Part shown: piece by piece, positions 8,628 through 17,295 of the stretch | Layout of the letters: the number at the start of each line of letters is the position of its first letter | Position numbering within the stretch: the stretch's first letter is position 1 | NCBI RefSeq assembly: GCF_900089075.1 | Contig: NZ_LT593747.1 | Coordinates: forward strand, 509,238-573,237 | Direction: 5' to 3' | DNA length: 64,000 nt | Source: Vaginella massiliensis | GTDB taxonomy: Bacteria; Bacteroidota; Bacteroidia; Flavobacteriales; Weeksellaceae | Notes under the pieces: generated by a model | Databases searched by the model: none | Seen by the model: only the letters and a program-made list of their open reading frames with translations | Told to the model about the DNA's origin: nothing | Made by a program: the position numbers and the translations under genes

Positions 8628-9539
8628 TCAAAAAACCAACTCGCGATAAGGAATGATGGTGGTATATCCTTTGTTGGCTAAATAATCGTACATGCCCGAA
8701 CGATAAGTCATCATGACAAAATCGCCTCCCCAAGCACCCAAACTTTTCACCTCTCCTTCGTAATCTGGGAATAATGCGTCTTTCACTTTCGGCAATTGCA
8801 TAAACGCACCTAATTGTGTTTGATAATCGTCCAAAATAATTTCTAAATCTTCTAAAGTGGAGACATTTTGCAAATCGATTACCATTTGATTCAATCGCTG
8901 AATGAGTTGTTTATCTTTAGGTTTGTTTTTATAATGGTTGCCAACAACGGCTTGGGTATCTTGCTTTTTGTTGAGATAAACAAAATAAAGCTCATCTAAA
9001 AAATTCCATTTCAAAGAAATTTCTTGAACGATATTGGTAGGTGAATTTTGAAAAATAATCGGGCTGAAATGTCGGGCACACGCCACATCGTAACCACTGG
9101 TTTTGAAGGTCTTGTGGTTCAGCTCAAAAACATCAATATCCATCCATTGTGACAACAAATCCAAGAGTGTAGAACTGCTTCCCAAACCCCATTCTTGCGG
9201 ATATTCTAACTTTGTTTCGAGGCAATATCGCTTATTTTTTTCAAAAAAATGAGGTTTTAATTCAAGAGCTTGCTTTAGAATATGCAGAAGCGATTCGCCC
9301 AACTTCCTATCTGTACAGCTAATTATTCCAAAGCTAATCAGATCGATTTCAGCCGAAAACCACAAAGTCTCATCAGCTTTTTTGGCCGTCCATTCTAGTA
9401 TCGAATTGGATGAGCTCGACGCTTCAATTACAGAAAGGCATTGCCCACGTTTGGTGGGCAATGCCAAAGCTTTGGCTCCATCGGTTACAATATATTCACC
9501 AATGAGTAGTAATTTTCCGTTGGCACGGTAAGTTTTCAT
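8628..9539 (-). CDS. GYDIA-type GHMP kinase
   Basis: A 303-residue GHMP-superfamily kinase with the ATP loop GLGSSSTLLDLL in the middle and the signature SGYDVACAR corresponding to the GYDIA motif that names this Bacteroidota family. GHMP kinases phosphorylate small molecules such as mevalonate or homoserine; the substrate of the GYDIA branch is not established, with mevalonate-pathway roles often suggested. It follows fabD by one base on the same strand and meets the Kdo-kinase-like gene tail to tail across 6 bases with no visible terminator. Confidence 0.86.
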   Translation of the reverse strand: MKTYRANGKLLLIGEYIVTDGAKALALPTKRGQCLSVIEASSSSNSILEWTAKKADETLWFSAEIDLISFGIISCTDRKLGESLLHILKQALELKPHFFEKNKRYCLETKLEYPQEWGLGSSSTLLDLLSQWMDIDVFELNHKTFKTSGYDVACARHFSPIIFQNSPTNIVQEISLKWNFLDELYFVYLNKKQDTQAVVGNHYKNKPKDKQLIQRLNQMVIDLQNVSTLEDLEIILDDYQTQLGAFMQLPKVKDALFPDYEGEVKSLGAWGGDFVMMTYRSGMYDYLANKGYTTIIPYRELVF

Positions 9540-9540
9540 G

Positions 9541-10422
9541 TTATAATTGAGCAGAAGAAGTGTTTACTTCTCGATTAATTTTCTTTATCAATCCTTGTAA
9601 TGTATTTCCTGGACCAACTTCTACAAAATCGGTTGCGCCATCGGCAATCATATTTTGCACCGATTGTGTCCACTTTACTGGAGCAGTAAGCTGAGCTATT
9701 AAATTTTTCTTCAACTCTTCTGGATTGGTTACTGCGGTTGTTGTTACATTCTGGTAGACTGGACATATTGGTTGACCAAAAGAAGTTTCTTCTATCGCTT
9801 TTGCCAATTCTTCTTCTGCAGGTTTCATCAGAGGCGAATGAAAAGCACCGCCAACAGGCAACAATAGCGCTCTTTTAGCACCAGCTTCTTTCAATTGTTC
9901 GCAAGCCTTTTCTACCGCAGGTATTTCACCCGAAATCACCAACTGCCCTGGACAATTGTAGTTTGCTGCGACCACTACACCTTCAATTTCTTTACAAATA
10001 TTTTCTACAACGCTATCGTCTAAACCAAGGATTGCTGCCATAGTAGAAGGTGTAGCCTCACAAGCACTTTGCATTGCCATGGCTCTTTTGTAGACCAATT
10101 TTAGTCCCGCCTCGAAATCCAAAACCTTTGCCGCAACCAAAGCAGAAATCTCGCCCAACGAGTGACCAGCAACCATAGCTGGCTCGAAATCGGGTAGGCA
10201 TTTTGCCAAAATTACCGAATGTAAAAATACTGCAGGCTGAGTAACTTTGGTTTGTTTCAGGTCTTCTGCATCTCCTTCGAACATAATTTTGGCAATGTCG
10301 AATCCTAAAATTTCGTTGGCTTTATCGAATAATTGTTTGGCTTCTGTATGATTATCGTATAAATCTTTGCCCATTCCTGTAAATTGGGCACCTTGACCAG
10401 GAAAAACGTATGCTTTCATCAT
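9541..10422 (-). CDS. fabD: Malonyl-CoA:ACP transacylase
   Basis: A 293-residue FabD. It has the N-terminal FPGQGAQFTGMG motif, the nucleophile elbow GHSLGE with the catalytic Ser, and GGAFHSPLM with the catalytic His. It loads malonyl groups onto acyl carrier protein for type II fatty-acid synthesis. It lies 4 bases after a GT2 gene and 1 base before the GHMP kinase gene, so all three are probably co-transcribed. The second Met (base 10419) could be the real start. Confidence 0.96.
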   Translation of the reverse strand: MMKAYVFPGQGAQFTGMGKDLYDNHTEAKQLFDKANEILGFDIAKIMFEGDAEDLKQTKVTQPAVFLHSVILAKCLPDFEPAMVAGHSLGEISALVAAKVLDFEAGLKLVYKRAMAMQSACEATPSTMAAILGLDDSVVENICKEIEGVVVAANYNCPGQLVISGEIPAVEKACEQLKEAGAKRALLLPVGGAFHSPLMKPAEEELAKAIEETSFGQPICPVYQNVTTTAVTNPEELKKNLIAQLTAPVKWTQSVQNMIADGATDFVEVGPGNTLQGLIKKINREVNTSSAQL

Positions 10423-10426
10423 CGAT

Positions 10427-11185
10427 TTATTTTATGTTTTTTATCAATTTGTTTAAATAATAATAGCGTAAATATACAGCTTTTGCATTAAGATAAGCCA
10501 ACTGTAAACCAGCACAACCGTCTAAAATTCCCAACTTTATAAAATATTGTATAAAAAACCTTACACTTGGTTTGATATAGAAATGAAACGCTGTTGGTTT
10601 TAGGTTTTCTTTATGTAACTGACTCGCCTTCAGCCTAGAATAATAATCGAGTTTCACCTTATAGGTATTGATGTTGGTGACAGAATAATGATGCAATGTC
10701 CCTTGCAAGACCTCAGATTTTCCGTCGACAATCAAGCGTTCGTGCACGAATGTTTTGTCGTCGTATCGGCAAAATCGTTTATCGAACAATCGGTAGGCTT
10801 GATCGAGATTGAGCCCAGAAAAATGAATGGGTTTACCCAAAAAATAGAATTTTCTTTTGATCTTGAATGCGACACTTCCATTAGGATGCTGCACACGATG
10901 TTTTATCTCTTCTTCTAAAGCAGGCGTTATAAACTCGTCTGCATCTAGAAAAAGTACCCAAGAATGTTGCGCCAGCGAGAGTGCATAATTTCTTTGGTTG
11001 GCAAAATTGTCAAAAGCTCTCTTATAGAATCTAACTTTCGGATTTTTTAAGGCAATTTTCTGAATTTCATCGGTGCTGTAAGAGTCTACAATTACAATCT
11101 CGTCTACAAAATCTAACTGATGCAGATAATCCTTAATCCATTGAGCCTCATTGTATGCGATGAGCAACGCAGAAATTTTCTCCAT
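10427..11185 (-). CDS. Glycosyltransferase family 2, WaaE/KdtX-like
   Basis: A GT2 enzyme of 252 residues when started at the Met in MEKISALLIAYNEA. The frame is open further upstream to 11305, but that part is hydrophobic, low-quality sequence that would overlap the divergent gene. The protein has the core-type pattern VDEIVIVDSYSTDE, NYALS and VLFLDADEFI, as in WaaE-like LPS core beta-glucosyltransferases. The C-terminal half is basic with a possible membrane-associated helix. It is the first gene of the fabD/GHMP kinase unit. Confidence 0.86.
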   Translation of the reverse strand: MEKISALLIAYNEAQWIKDYLHQLDFVDEIVIVDSYSTDEIQKIALKNPKVRFYKRAFDNFANQRNYALSLAQHSWVLFLDADEFITPALEEEIKHRVQHPNGSVAFKIKRKFYFLGKPIHFSGLNLDQAYRLFDKRFCRYDDKTFVHERLIVDGKSEVLQGTLHHYSVTNINTYKVKLDYYSRLKASQLHKENLKPTAFHFYIKPSVRFFIQYFIKLGILDGCAGLQLAYLNAKAVYLRYYYLNKLIKNIK

Positions 11186-11270
11186 TACAATTGCAATATT
11201 ATGCAAAAATGTTAAAAACATTAAGAAAAATAAATTATATTTATGCTGTTGAATAAAAACACAAGACCAC

Positions 11271-12095
11271 ATGAAGAAATTCTCTACAAGCGTTATCGTA
11301 AGCACCTATAATCAACCGCTGTGGTTAGAAAAAGTTTTGATTGGGTATATGCAACAAGATTTTAGAGATTTTGAATTGATTATAGCAGACGATGGTTCAA
11401 CCGAAGAAACCAAAGCGCTCATCGAGCGTTATCGAAACAAAACATTTTTCCCTATAAAACATGTGTGGCAAGAAGATTTAGGTTTCAGGAAGACTTTAAT
11501 ATTGAACAAAGCCATCATGGCGAGCAACTCAGACTATTTGATTTTTACCGACGGAGATTGCATTCCGCGAAAAGACTTCATCACCACGCATATTGCTTAT
11601 AGGACTCATAAACATTACCTTTCGGGCGGATACATCAAACTAAATCGCACTGTTTCTAACGAAATAAAGAAAAGCGACATCGAAAATCAATTATGTTTCG
11701 ATAAAAATTGGCTGATAGAAAAAGGACAGAAAAACAATTTTAAACTCGCCAAACTTCATCGAAGTCCATTGCTCAAAAGCATCATGAACCGCATCACGAC
11801 CACGGCATCAACTTGGAACGGACATAATTCTTCTGGTTGGAAAAAAGATATTTTAGCCGTAAATGGTTTCGACGAACGCATGGTTTATGGCGGCGAAGAT
11901 AGAGAATTGGGCGAAAGATTGTACAACAACGGAATAAAAGCCAAACAGATAAGATTCTCTGCGATTTGCGTGCATTTGGATCACGATAGAAATTACGAAA
12001 AACCTTCTGGCTGGAAAAAGAACAACAACATCCGAGAAAAAACCGTAACAGAAAAAATTACGTGGACCAATTACGGTATACAAGAAAAATTATAG
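11271..12095 (+). CDS. Glycosyltransferase family 2, galactosyltransferase-C-type
   Basis: A 274-residue GT2 enzyme with SVIVSTYNQPLW, IIADDGSTEET, the metal motif IFTDGDCIP and the C-terminal GGEDRELGERL. The order of motifs matches the product of 6976-7788, so the two are likely paralogues using different acceptors. It is transcribed alone on the plus strand, divergent from the WaaE-like gene, and converges on the GT9 gene with no clear hairpin between them. Confidence 0.86.
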   Translation: MKKFSTSVIVSTYNQPLWLEKVLIGYMQQDFRDFELIIADDGSTEETKALIERYRNKTFFPIKHVWQEDLGFRKTLILNKAIMASNSDYLIFTDGDCIPRKDFITTHIAYRTHKHYLSGGYIKLNRTVSNEIKKSDIENQLCFDKNWLIEKGQKNNFKLAKLHRSPLLKSIMNRITTTASTWNGHNSSGWKKDILAVNGFDERMVYGGEDRELGERLYNNGIKAKQIRFSAICVHLDHDRNYEKPSGWKKNNNIREKTVTEKITWTNYGIQEKL

Positions 12096-12118
12096 TTTTT
12101 TACCCTATCAGTTTTTCG

Positions 12119-13186
12119 CTACTTTTTTTGATGTCTTGTTAAAAACTCGCTCAATTGATTGGTGAAAAACTCGGGTGAAAAATCTTGGTACAATTCGGCG
12201 AATTGTTTTTTTAGACGATGCTCGCTCTTGCCTTCGATCAGTTGAGGATCAAAATCTTTTAGATGCACGCCCACATGCTTTATCCCATCATCTAAGATGC
12301 TCCAAATTTCTTTTGGCACCCAAGGCGAAAAAATGGTAAAAGTAGGTTTGTTCAAGGCTTTAGAGATATTCACTGCGCCGCCGTCATTTCCGACCAAAAC
12401 ATCACAAAAATTCATTAATACAATAAAATCTCGTAAGCCTTTTCCTTGAATAGCAGTGTTGATTTTGGCTTGGGTTTGAGGCAAACACGCTTCGAAAATC
12501 TTTTTTGCCTCTGCCTGTTGATTGGGTAGAATATTAAACAAAATGGTTATATTATCTTGTTTTGCAATTGTATCTAAAATTTTCACCATATACGCCGAAG
12601 GGTAAGATTTGTTTGGAGAACTGCCAAACAAACTCACCATGCAAATAGTCGTTTCTGCAATAGTTTCTACCATCTTCTTCCCCATTTCTAATTCGCGATT
12701 GTTCAAAAAGATTTTTGGTAAATAATCCATTTCGGCTTCGTCCATAAAGGGTTTTAGAAGTTCTAATCTTCGCTCGATTGCCAAGCCTTTTGATGTTTTT
12801 TTATGTTCTAAATAAGGTAATTTTGTATTATAGACACCCAATCTATTTTTTTCTTTATACCCAATTCTTTTTTTTGCACCCGAATAAAAAGTAATCAAAT
12901 TACTGCCAATTTTACCATACGCATCGATCACCACATCGTATTCCGAAGCGCGAATGCTACGCAAAAAATCGTAGAATTCTAGCAAATTATTCTTTTGCAA
13001 ATCACCAAAAATTACCAATTGGTCTATGTTGGGATTGCCTTGTAATACTGGCAACGTATTGGGTGCAACCAGATAATGTATAGCGGCATTCGGAAATTTA
13101 TTCTTCAGATTATTACAAATCAGAGTGCTGATGAGCACATCGCCGATCATTTTTTCTTGTATGACCAAAATTTTCTGATGATTCAT
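12119..13186 (-). CDS. Glycosyltransferase family 9 (heptosyltransferase-like)
   Basis: A 355-residue GT-B fold protein. The N-terminal acceptor domain begins with KMIGDVLISTLICNNL. The C-terminal nucleotide-sugar domain contains LFGSSPNKSYP and the signature VGNDGGAVNISKALN, which corresponds to the D-G-G/DSG-x-H-xA motif of ADP-heptose:LPS heptosyltransferases; the usual His after the Gly pair is replaced here. This makes a transferase of the lipopolysaccharide core the best guess. It diverges from dnaG. Confidence 0.85.
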   Translation of the reverse strand: MNHQKILVIQEKMIGDVLISTLICNNLKNKFPNAAIHYLVAPNTLPVLQGNPNIDQLVIFGDLQKNNLLEFYDFLRSIRASEYDVVIDAYGKIGSNLITFYSGAKKRIGYKEKNRLGVYNTKLPYLEHKKTSKGLAIERRLELLKPFMDEAEMDYLPKIFLNNRELEMGKKMVETIAETTICMVSLFGSSPNKSYPSAYMVKILDTIAKQDNITILFNILPNQQAEAKKIFEACLPQTQAKINTAIQGKGLRDFIVLMNFCDVLVGNDGGAVNISKALNKPTFTIFSPWVPKEIWSILDDGIKHVGVHLKDFDPQLIEGKSEHRLKKQFAELYQDFSPEFFTNQLSEFLTRHQKK

Positions 13187-13239
13187 GGTGTAAATGTATA
13201 AATAATGTCGATATATTAGTCAAATTAACCTGACTTCGA

Positions 13240-13247
13240 TACCTTTG
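13240..13247 (+). promoter_or_regulatory. dnaG -7 box (TACCTTTG)
   Basis: An exact match to the flavobacterial -7 element TAnnTTTG, 28 bases before the chosen GTG start. The TTG inside this box opens the frame further upstream, but a start inside the promoter is implausible. No clear TTG -33 box was seen. Confidence 0.6.
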
Positions 13248-13274
13248 TTAGACAAAAAAAATATTTTTACAAAC

Positions 13275-15206
13275 GTGATATCGCAATCGAGTATAGATCA
13301 AATTTTCAATACAGCGCGTGTAGAAGAGGTAATTGGTGATTTTGTACAACTGAAAAGAACGGGTGCAAATCTCAAAGGACTTTCGCCATTTACCGACGAA
13401 AAAACGCCTTCGTTTGTGGTTTCACCTGCCAAGCAAATCTGGAAAGATTTCTCTACTGGCAAAGGAGGAAATGTGGTAACTTTTCTGATGGAGATCGAGC
13501 AATACTCCTATCCAGAGGCGTTGCGATGGTTGGCAAAAAAGTACCAAATCGAAATCGAAGAAGACAATACCTTCGACCCCGAAAGAGACGAGGTTGCCAA
13601 AAACAAAGAAAGTCTATTTTTGGTTACAGAAGCTGCCAATCAATTTTTTCAACACCAATTGCACGAGACAGAAGAAGGAAAAGCGATTGGTTTAAGCTAT
13701 TTTAAAGAAAGAGGTTTCTCGAAGTCGACGATTGAAAAATTTCAGTTGGGCTACTCGCCTGCTTCTTGGGATGCATTTGCCCAATACGGCGAAGCGAAAG
13801 GCTATTCTAAAAAAGTCTTAGAACAATCGGGTTTGGTGGTGTATAAAGACGATAAAAAATTCGACCGATTTCGCGAACGAGTCATATTTCCGATTTTTAG
13901 CTATTCTGGAAGAACCTTGGGGTTTGGTGGACGAATTCTAAGGAACGATCGCAAAAATGCAGCAAAATACCTCAACTCACCCGAAAATGATATTTACCAT
14001 AAGAGTAAAATTTTATACGGACTATTTCAGGCAAAACAACGCATTGTTAAAAACAACGAATGCCTTTTGGTAGAAGGCTATACCGATGTTATTTCTTTGC
14101 ATCAGGCGGGTATAGAAAACGTGGTTGCCAGCTCTGGAACGGCGCTTACCAAAGATCAAATTTTACTCATCAAACGCCTTACGCCCAATATTACCATTTT
14201 GTATGACGGTGACGCAGCGGGAATAAGAGCTTCTTTCAGAGGAATCGACCTGATTTTGGAGCAGGAAATGAATGTTAGGGTTTTGCTTTTTCCTGATGGA
14301 GAAGACCCGGATTCTTTTGCGCAAAAGCATAGCGAAGAAGATATTAAAAGTTTTATAAAGGAAAATTCAACCGATTTTATCCGATTCAAAGCTAAAATTT
14401 TGATGGATGAAACAAAGAATGACCCCATAAAAAAGGCAGCTCTCACACGAGATATTGTACAAAGTATATCGCTCATTCCCAATCTTATACAACAAGAAAT
14501 CTACATAGAAGAGACCGCCAAGTTGATGCAGTTGAGCAGCGAAGTTTTGTTCAAAGAATTGGCGCAACACAGCAACAGACAAAAGGTTTCGGCATCGAAA
14601 AAACAAACCCAAACTTCTACTAATCTTAGCGTTTCGAAGTCGAATGTGAAAGAAGTGGTTGACCCGATTTCGGTAATAGAAGAAAAAATAATCCAACTGA
14701 TATTACAGTTTGGCGATAAGGTCATTTCGCTCAGAGATGAAAACAACGACAGCTACGAAACCACGGTAATCGAAGAAATCATACAACAATTGAGTGTCGA
14801 TCAATTGCAATTGCAAAATCCTTTTTACCAAAAAATTTTAGACGAAGTGATGTTTGGATACGAAAACGATGAGTTGCGCACAGGAGATTTTTTTATAAAA
14901 ATGATGGATGAAGAAATTACTAATTTTACATCTAAGGCACTGATTTCCCCCTATCATGTAAGTAAAAACTGGAAAGAAAAACAACAGATTTTCATCAAAG
15001 ATATTGAGCATAATGTAGACCGTGAGGTACGCGATACTTTGCTCAATTTCAAGAGTTTATACATTCAAAATCAAATCAAAAATCTTTTACCGTTGACCCA
15101 AAGTGAAGATTTTGACGGTCAGGCTCGAGTAGAACTTTTGGAAAAGGTGATGAAGTTGACAAAGATTAAAAATTATCTGAACCATTTTCTGAATAGAATT
15201 GTATAA
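13275..15206 (+). CDS. dnaG: DNA primase
   Basis: A 643-residue primase that makes RNA primers for replication. Domains in order: CHC2-type N-terminal region, catalytic core, then TOPRIM with LLVEGYTDVISL and ILYDGDAAG (acidic metal-binding residues), then a helical C-terminal part that would bind DnaB. The GTG at 13275 (MISQSSIDQIF) matches the family start; an upstream TTG at 13245 lies in the promoter box. In the N-terminal domain the usual zinc ligands are replaced: the segments read GLSPFTDEKTPSF and WKDFSTGKGG, where zinc-binding primases have Cys/His and Cys/Cys. The fold motif is kept, but zinc binding is probably lost. Confidence 0.95.
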   Translation: MISQSSIDQIFNTARVEEVIGDFVQLKRTGANLKGLSPFTDEKTPSFVVSPAKQIWKDFSTGKGGNVVTFLMEIEQYSYPEALRWLAKKYQIEIEEDNTFDPERDEVAKNKESLFLVTEAANQFFQHQLHETEEGKAIGLSYFKERGFSKSTIEKFQLGYSPASWDAFAQYGEAKGYSKKVLEQSGLVVYKDDKKFDRFRERVIFPIFSYSGRTLGFGGRILRNDRKNAAKYLNSPENDIYHKSKILYGLFQAKQRIVKNNECLLVEGYTDVISLHQAGIENVVASSGTALTKDQILLIKRLTPNITILYDGDAAGIRASFRGIDLILEQEMNVRVLLFPDGEDPDSFAQKHSEEDIKSFIKENSTDFIRFKAKILMDETKNDPIKKAALTRDIVQSISLIPNLIQQEIYIEETAKLMQLSSEVLFKELAQHSNRQKVSASKKQTQTSTNLSVSKSNVKEVVDPISVIEEKIIQLILQFGDKVISLRDENNDSYETTVIEEIIQQLSVDQLQLQNPFYQKILDEVMFGYENDELRTGDFFIKMMDEEITNFTSKALISPYHVSKNWKEKQQIFIKDIEHNVDREVRDTLLNFKSLYIQNQIKNLLPLTQSEDFDGQARVELLEKVMKLTKIKNYLNHFLNRIV

Positions 15207-15210
15207 AAAA

Positions 15211-15247
15211 GAAGCCGTCTCGTTTATAAAATCGGGACGGTTTTTTT
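15211..15247 (+). terminator. Intrinsic terminator of dnaG
   Basis: An 8-bp stem CCGTCTCG / CGGGACGG (one G-U pair) with a 10-base AT loop, followed by seven T, starts 5 bases after the dnaG stop. Confidence 0.88.
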
Positions 15248-15293
15248 ATGATTAAAAAATTGAGGTCAAAAACCAACTCAATTTAATAATTTA

Positions 15294-15337
15294 GAAAAAG
15301 ATGAGTTATTATTCTTGTTTACGCACTCATCTTTTTC
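15294..15337 (-). terminator. Perfect inverted repeat over the transposase stop codon
   Basis: A perfect 13-bp inverted repeat (GAAAAAGATGAGT at 15294-15306, ACTCATCTTTTTC at 15325-15337) with an 18-base loop contains the TAA stop of the transposase gene (15319-15321). On the minus strand the 3' arm ends in a T-rich tract, so it may terminate the transposase mRNA or insulate it from outside transcription. Confidence 0.6.
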
Positions 15338-16848
15338 AGATTATGAGCTAAAGCATGCAATCCGAACTCTAATTCCACTTTTTCAATTCCTTTTAGGGTA
15401 AATCTTTTGAAGTTTCGGTTGTGTTTGAGTTGGGCAAATGTAGGTTCGACATCAGCAGTTCTTTGTTTTCTTCTTATTTCTCCGATATCGGATGTGAGAA
15501 GTTCTCTTGCTTTTTGTTTGTGGTATTCTAATTTATGGTTCCTTTCTACTGTCCTGTTGTTTTTCCCCTTGAAGCACTGGCTTCTGAGCGGACATCCATT
15601 GCAGTTTTTAGCGCTATAACAACTATAGGTTTGCTTATATCCTGACTTTGTTTGGACTTTTCGCTCACCGCGCTTGTCCATACGTTGTCCCATCGGGCAT
15701 ACATAAAAATCTTGCGCTTCATTATAATAGAGTGAGTCTCGTTCAAAGGGTTTGGGATTTTTTCTTTTCTTTGATTTGCCTTGTTCTTGGTCAAAGGTGT
15801 TGAACTTTACAAAGGCTTTGATTGCTTTGTCCTCCAAAAGTTCGTAATTTTCTTCACTTCCGTATCCTGCATCTGCGGTGAGTTCTTCGGGAAGCTCATT
15901 GTAGAGTTTTTTATGGTTTTCTAAATGAGGTTTTAAAGTATGAATGTCGTTGGTGTCTTGATGTAAGGTATAGTTGACGATGATTTGGTTTTCGGTGCTG
16001 ATTTGTGCATTGTAGCCGGGTTTTAATTGTCCGTTCTGCATGTGGTCGTCCTTCATGCGCATAAAGGTCGCATCGGGATCGGTTTTGCTGTAGGAGTTGC
16101 GTTCTTGTAGTAACTTTTCTTGTTCTTGGTATTTCTTTAAGTTCGGCGCAAAATTCTTTTGGATGTAACGGGATTTGGCTTTTTTCTTTGGATCGTCAGA
16201 CTTTTCTTTTAGGATTCGGTTGATTTTATCTGCGGCTTGTTGGACTTTTTCAGGATCAAGTTTTTTGAACTGCGGTGGCTCGGGATCTTGGTCTTCTTCA
16301 TCAGCAACGCACTGCGCGTATTGCCACATATCCTCTAATTGTTTGATCATTTTCTCCCGATTGGTCTTGATGGAATTTCCCCAGACAAAGGTGTATCTTC
16401 CAGCTACCGATTCTATTTTGGTGCCGTCTGTATAAACTCGTTTGAGACTCACTAATTTTTCTTCTGCCAAAAGCAATACCACTTGTTTGAAGATGTCTTT
16501 GAATACGGCTTTTAACTTATTGCTTCGAAATCGGGCTATCGTATTATGGTCGATGCTTTCTCTACCAGAAAGCCACATAAAGTTTATGTTCTCATTGAGG
16601 GCTTTTTCGATCTTTCTACTGGAATAAATATTGTCCATATAAGCGTAAACCATCACTTTGAGCATCATTTTTGGATGATAACTAGGATGTCCTTCCCGAC
16701 TGTAAGTTTCTAAAAGAGGTTTTAAGTCTATCTTCTCAACTACGTTGTTTACGATTCTTACTGGATGATTAGTCGGAATTAATTCTTCTATCGAAGGTGG
16801 AAATAACCAGTTTTGGGATTGGTTATATTCTTTAATTCTATAGTTCAT
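15319..16848 (-). CDS. IS1182 family transposase
   Basis: A DDE transposase of 509 residues when started at MNYRIKEYNQS. The N-terminal DUF772 domain is recognizable (WLFPPSIEELIPTNHPVR, HPKMMLKVMVYAYM). Candidate catalytic acids are the Asp in YTDGTKIES, the Asp in LTADAGYGSEE and the Glu in ADVEPTFAQLK. A cysteine cluster (CYSAKNCNGCPLRSQC) marks the C-terminal DDE_Tnp_1-type domain. The frame is intact, so the element may be active. The extra 16 upstream residues in the open frame are poor and were dropped. Confidence 0.93.
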   Translation of the reverse strand: MNYRIKEYNQSQNWLFPPSIEELIPTNHPVRIVNNVVEKIDLKPLLETYSREGHPSYHPKMMLKVMVYAYMDNIYSSRKIEKALNENINFMWLSGRESIDHNTIARFRSNKLKAVFKDIFKQVVLLLAEEKLVSLKRVYTDGTKIESVAGRYTFVWGNSIKTNREKMIKQLEDMWQYAQCVADEEDQDPEPPQFKKLDPEKVQQAADKINRILKEKSDDPKKKAKSRYIQKNFAPNLKKYQEQEKLLQERNSYSKTDPDATFMRMKDDHMQNGQLKPGYNAQISTENQIIVNYTLHQDTNDIHTLKPHLENHKKLYNELPEELTADAGYGSEENYELLEDKAIKAFVKFNTFDQEQGKSKKRKNPKPFERDSLYYNEAQDFYVCPMGQRMDKRGERKVQTKSGYKQTYSCYSAKNCNGCPLRSQCFKGKNNRTVERNHKLEYHKQKARELLTSDIGEIRRKQRTADVEPTFAQLKHNRNFKRFTLKGIEKVELEFGLHALAHNLKKMSA

Positions 16849-16919
16849 TTCGCTGAAAATTAAGTAGTTAAATATAGTGAATTCTATATTAATCACCTAA
16901 TAATCAATCCATTATTTAT

Positions 16920-16949
16920 ATAAAAAAACCGCCTCAGTTGTGAGACGGC
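16920..16949 (-). terminator. Terminator of the small basic lipoprotein gene
   Basis: On the minus strand an 8-bp stem CCGTCTCA / TGAGGCGG (one G-U pair) with a CAAC loop is followed by seven T, 35 bases after the lipoprotein stop. Its outer arm is identical over 13 bases to that of the dnaG terminator in inverted orientation. Confidence 0.85.
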
Positions 16950-16983
16950 TTCTTGAGGTTTAATTTTTAACTTCGGACCTCCA

Positions 16984-17232
16984 TCATAAATGATGCTTTC
17001 CTCTATTTTTACGCACTTTCTTGTGCTTTTTTTGCTGTCCAGGCGCAAATGGTTTTGCCGATTTGGTTCCGTAAACTTTCTTTGCCTGACCTGGAGGCAA
17101 ATTTTTATGCTTTTTGTTTTGATATACATTCGATTTTTTGTGCGTTGTTTTGGTACGATGCACTTGATGCGTACAAGCAAACATTGTCAAACTAAAAACA
17201 ACAAAAAGCAAGCTTCTCACTAAATTCTTCAT
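16984..17232 (-). CDS. Small, very basic lipoprotein
   Basis: An 82-residue protein with a lipoprotein signal (hydrophobic stretch then TMFAC, lipidated Cys20). The mature part is almost all Lys, His, Arg, Gln, Asn and Pro and carries two similar units, LPPGQAKKVYG and FAPGQQKKHKK. Such tiny basic lipoproteins are widespread in Flavobacteriia, sometimes labelled quinol oxidase subunit 4, a name without visible support here. It is likely anchored to a membrane facing the periplasm, where its charge could contact peptidoglycan, LPS phosphates or nucleic acid. Function unknown. Confidence 0.8.
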   Translation of the reverse strand: MKNLVRSLLFVVFSLTMFACTHQVHRTKTTHKKSNVYQNKKHKNLPPGQAKKVYGTKSAKPFAPGQQKKHKKVRKNRGKHHL

Positions 17233-17295
17233 ACTGTGTTAGGTTATCAATTCTCATTCGCTATCGATAAACCATATTCTGTGCCAAATTTATAA

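Larger units (their letters stand above)
15209..16954. mobile_element. IS1182-type insertion element with inverted hairpin ends
   Basis: One transposase gene is enclosed by a large imperfect inverted repeat. The 13-mer AAGAAGCCGTCTC at 15209-15221 returns inverted at 16942-16954, and GGTTTTTTTAT at 15239-15249 returns inverted at 16920-16930. Each arm is itself a hairpin terminator. If these arms are the element's ends, it is about 1.75 kb, a normal size for the family, and inserted 3 bases after dnaG. No target duplication was found, so the true ends could lie inside the arms. Confidence 0.55.
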
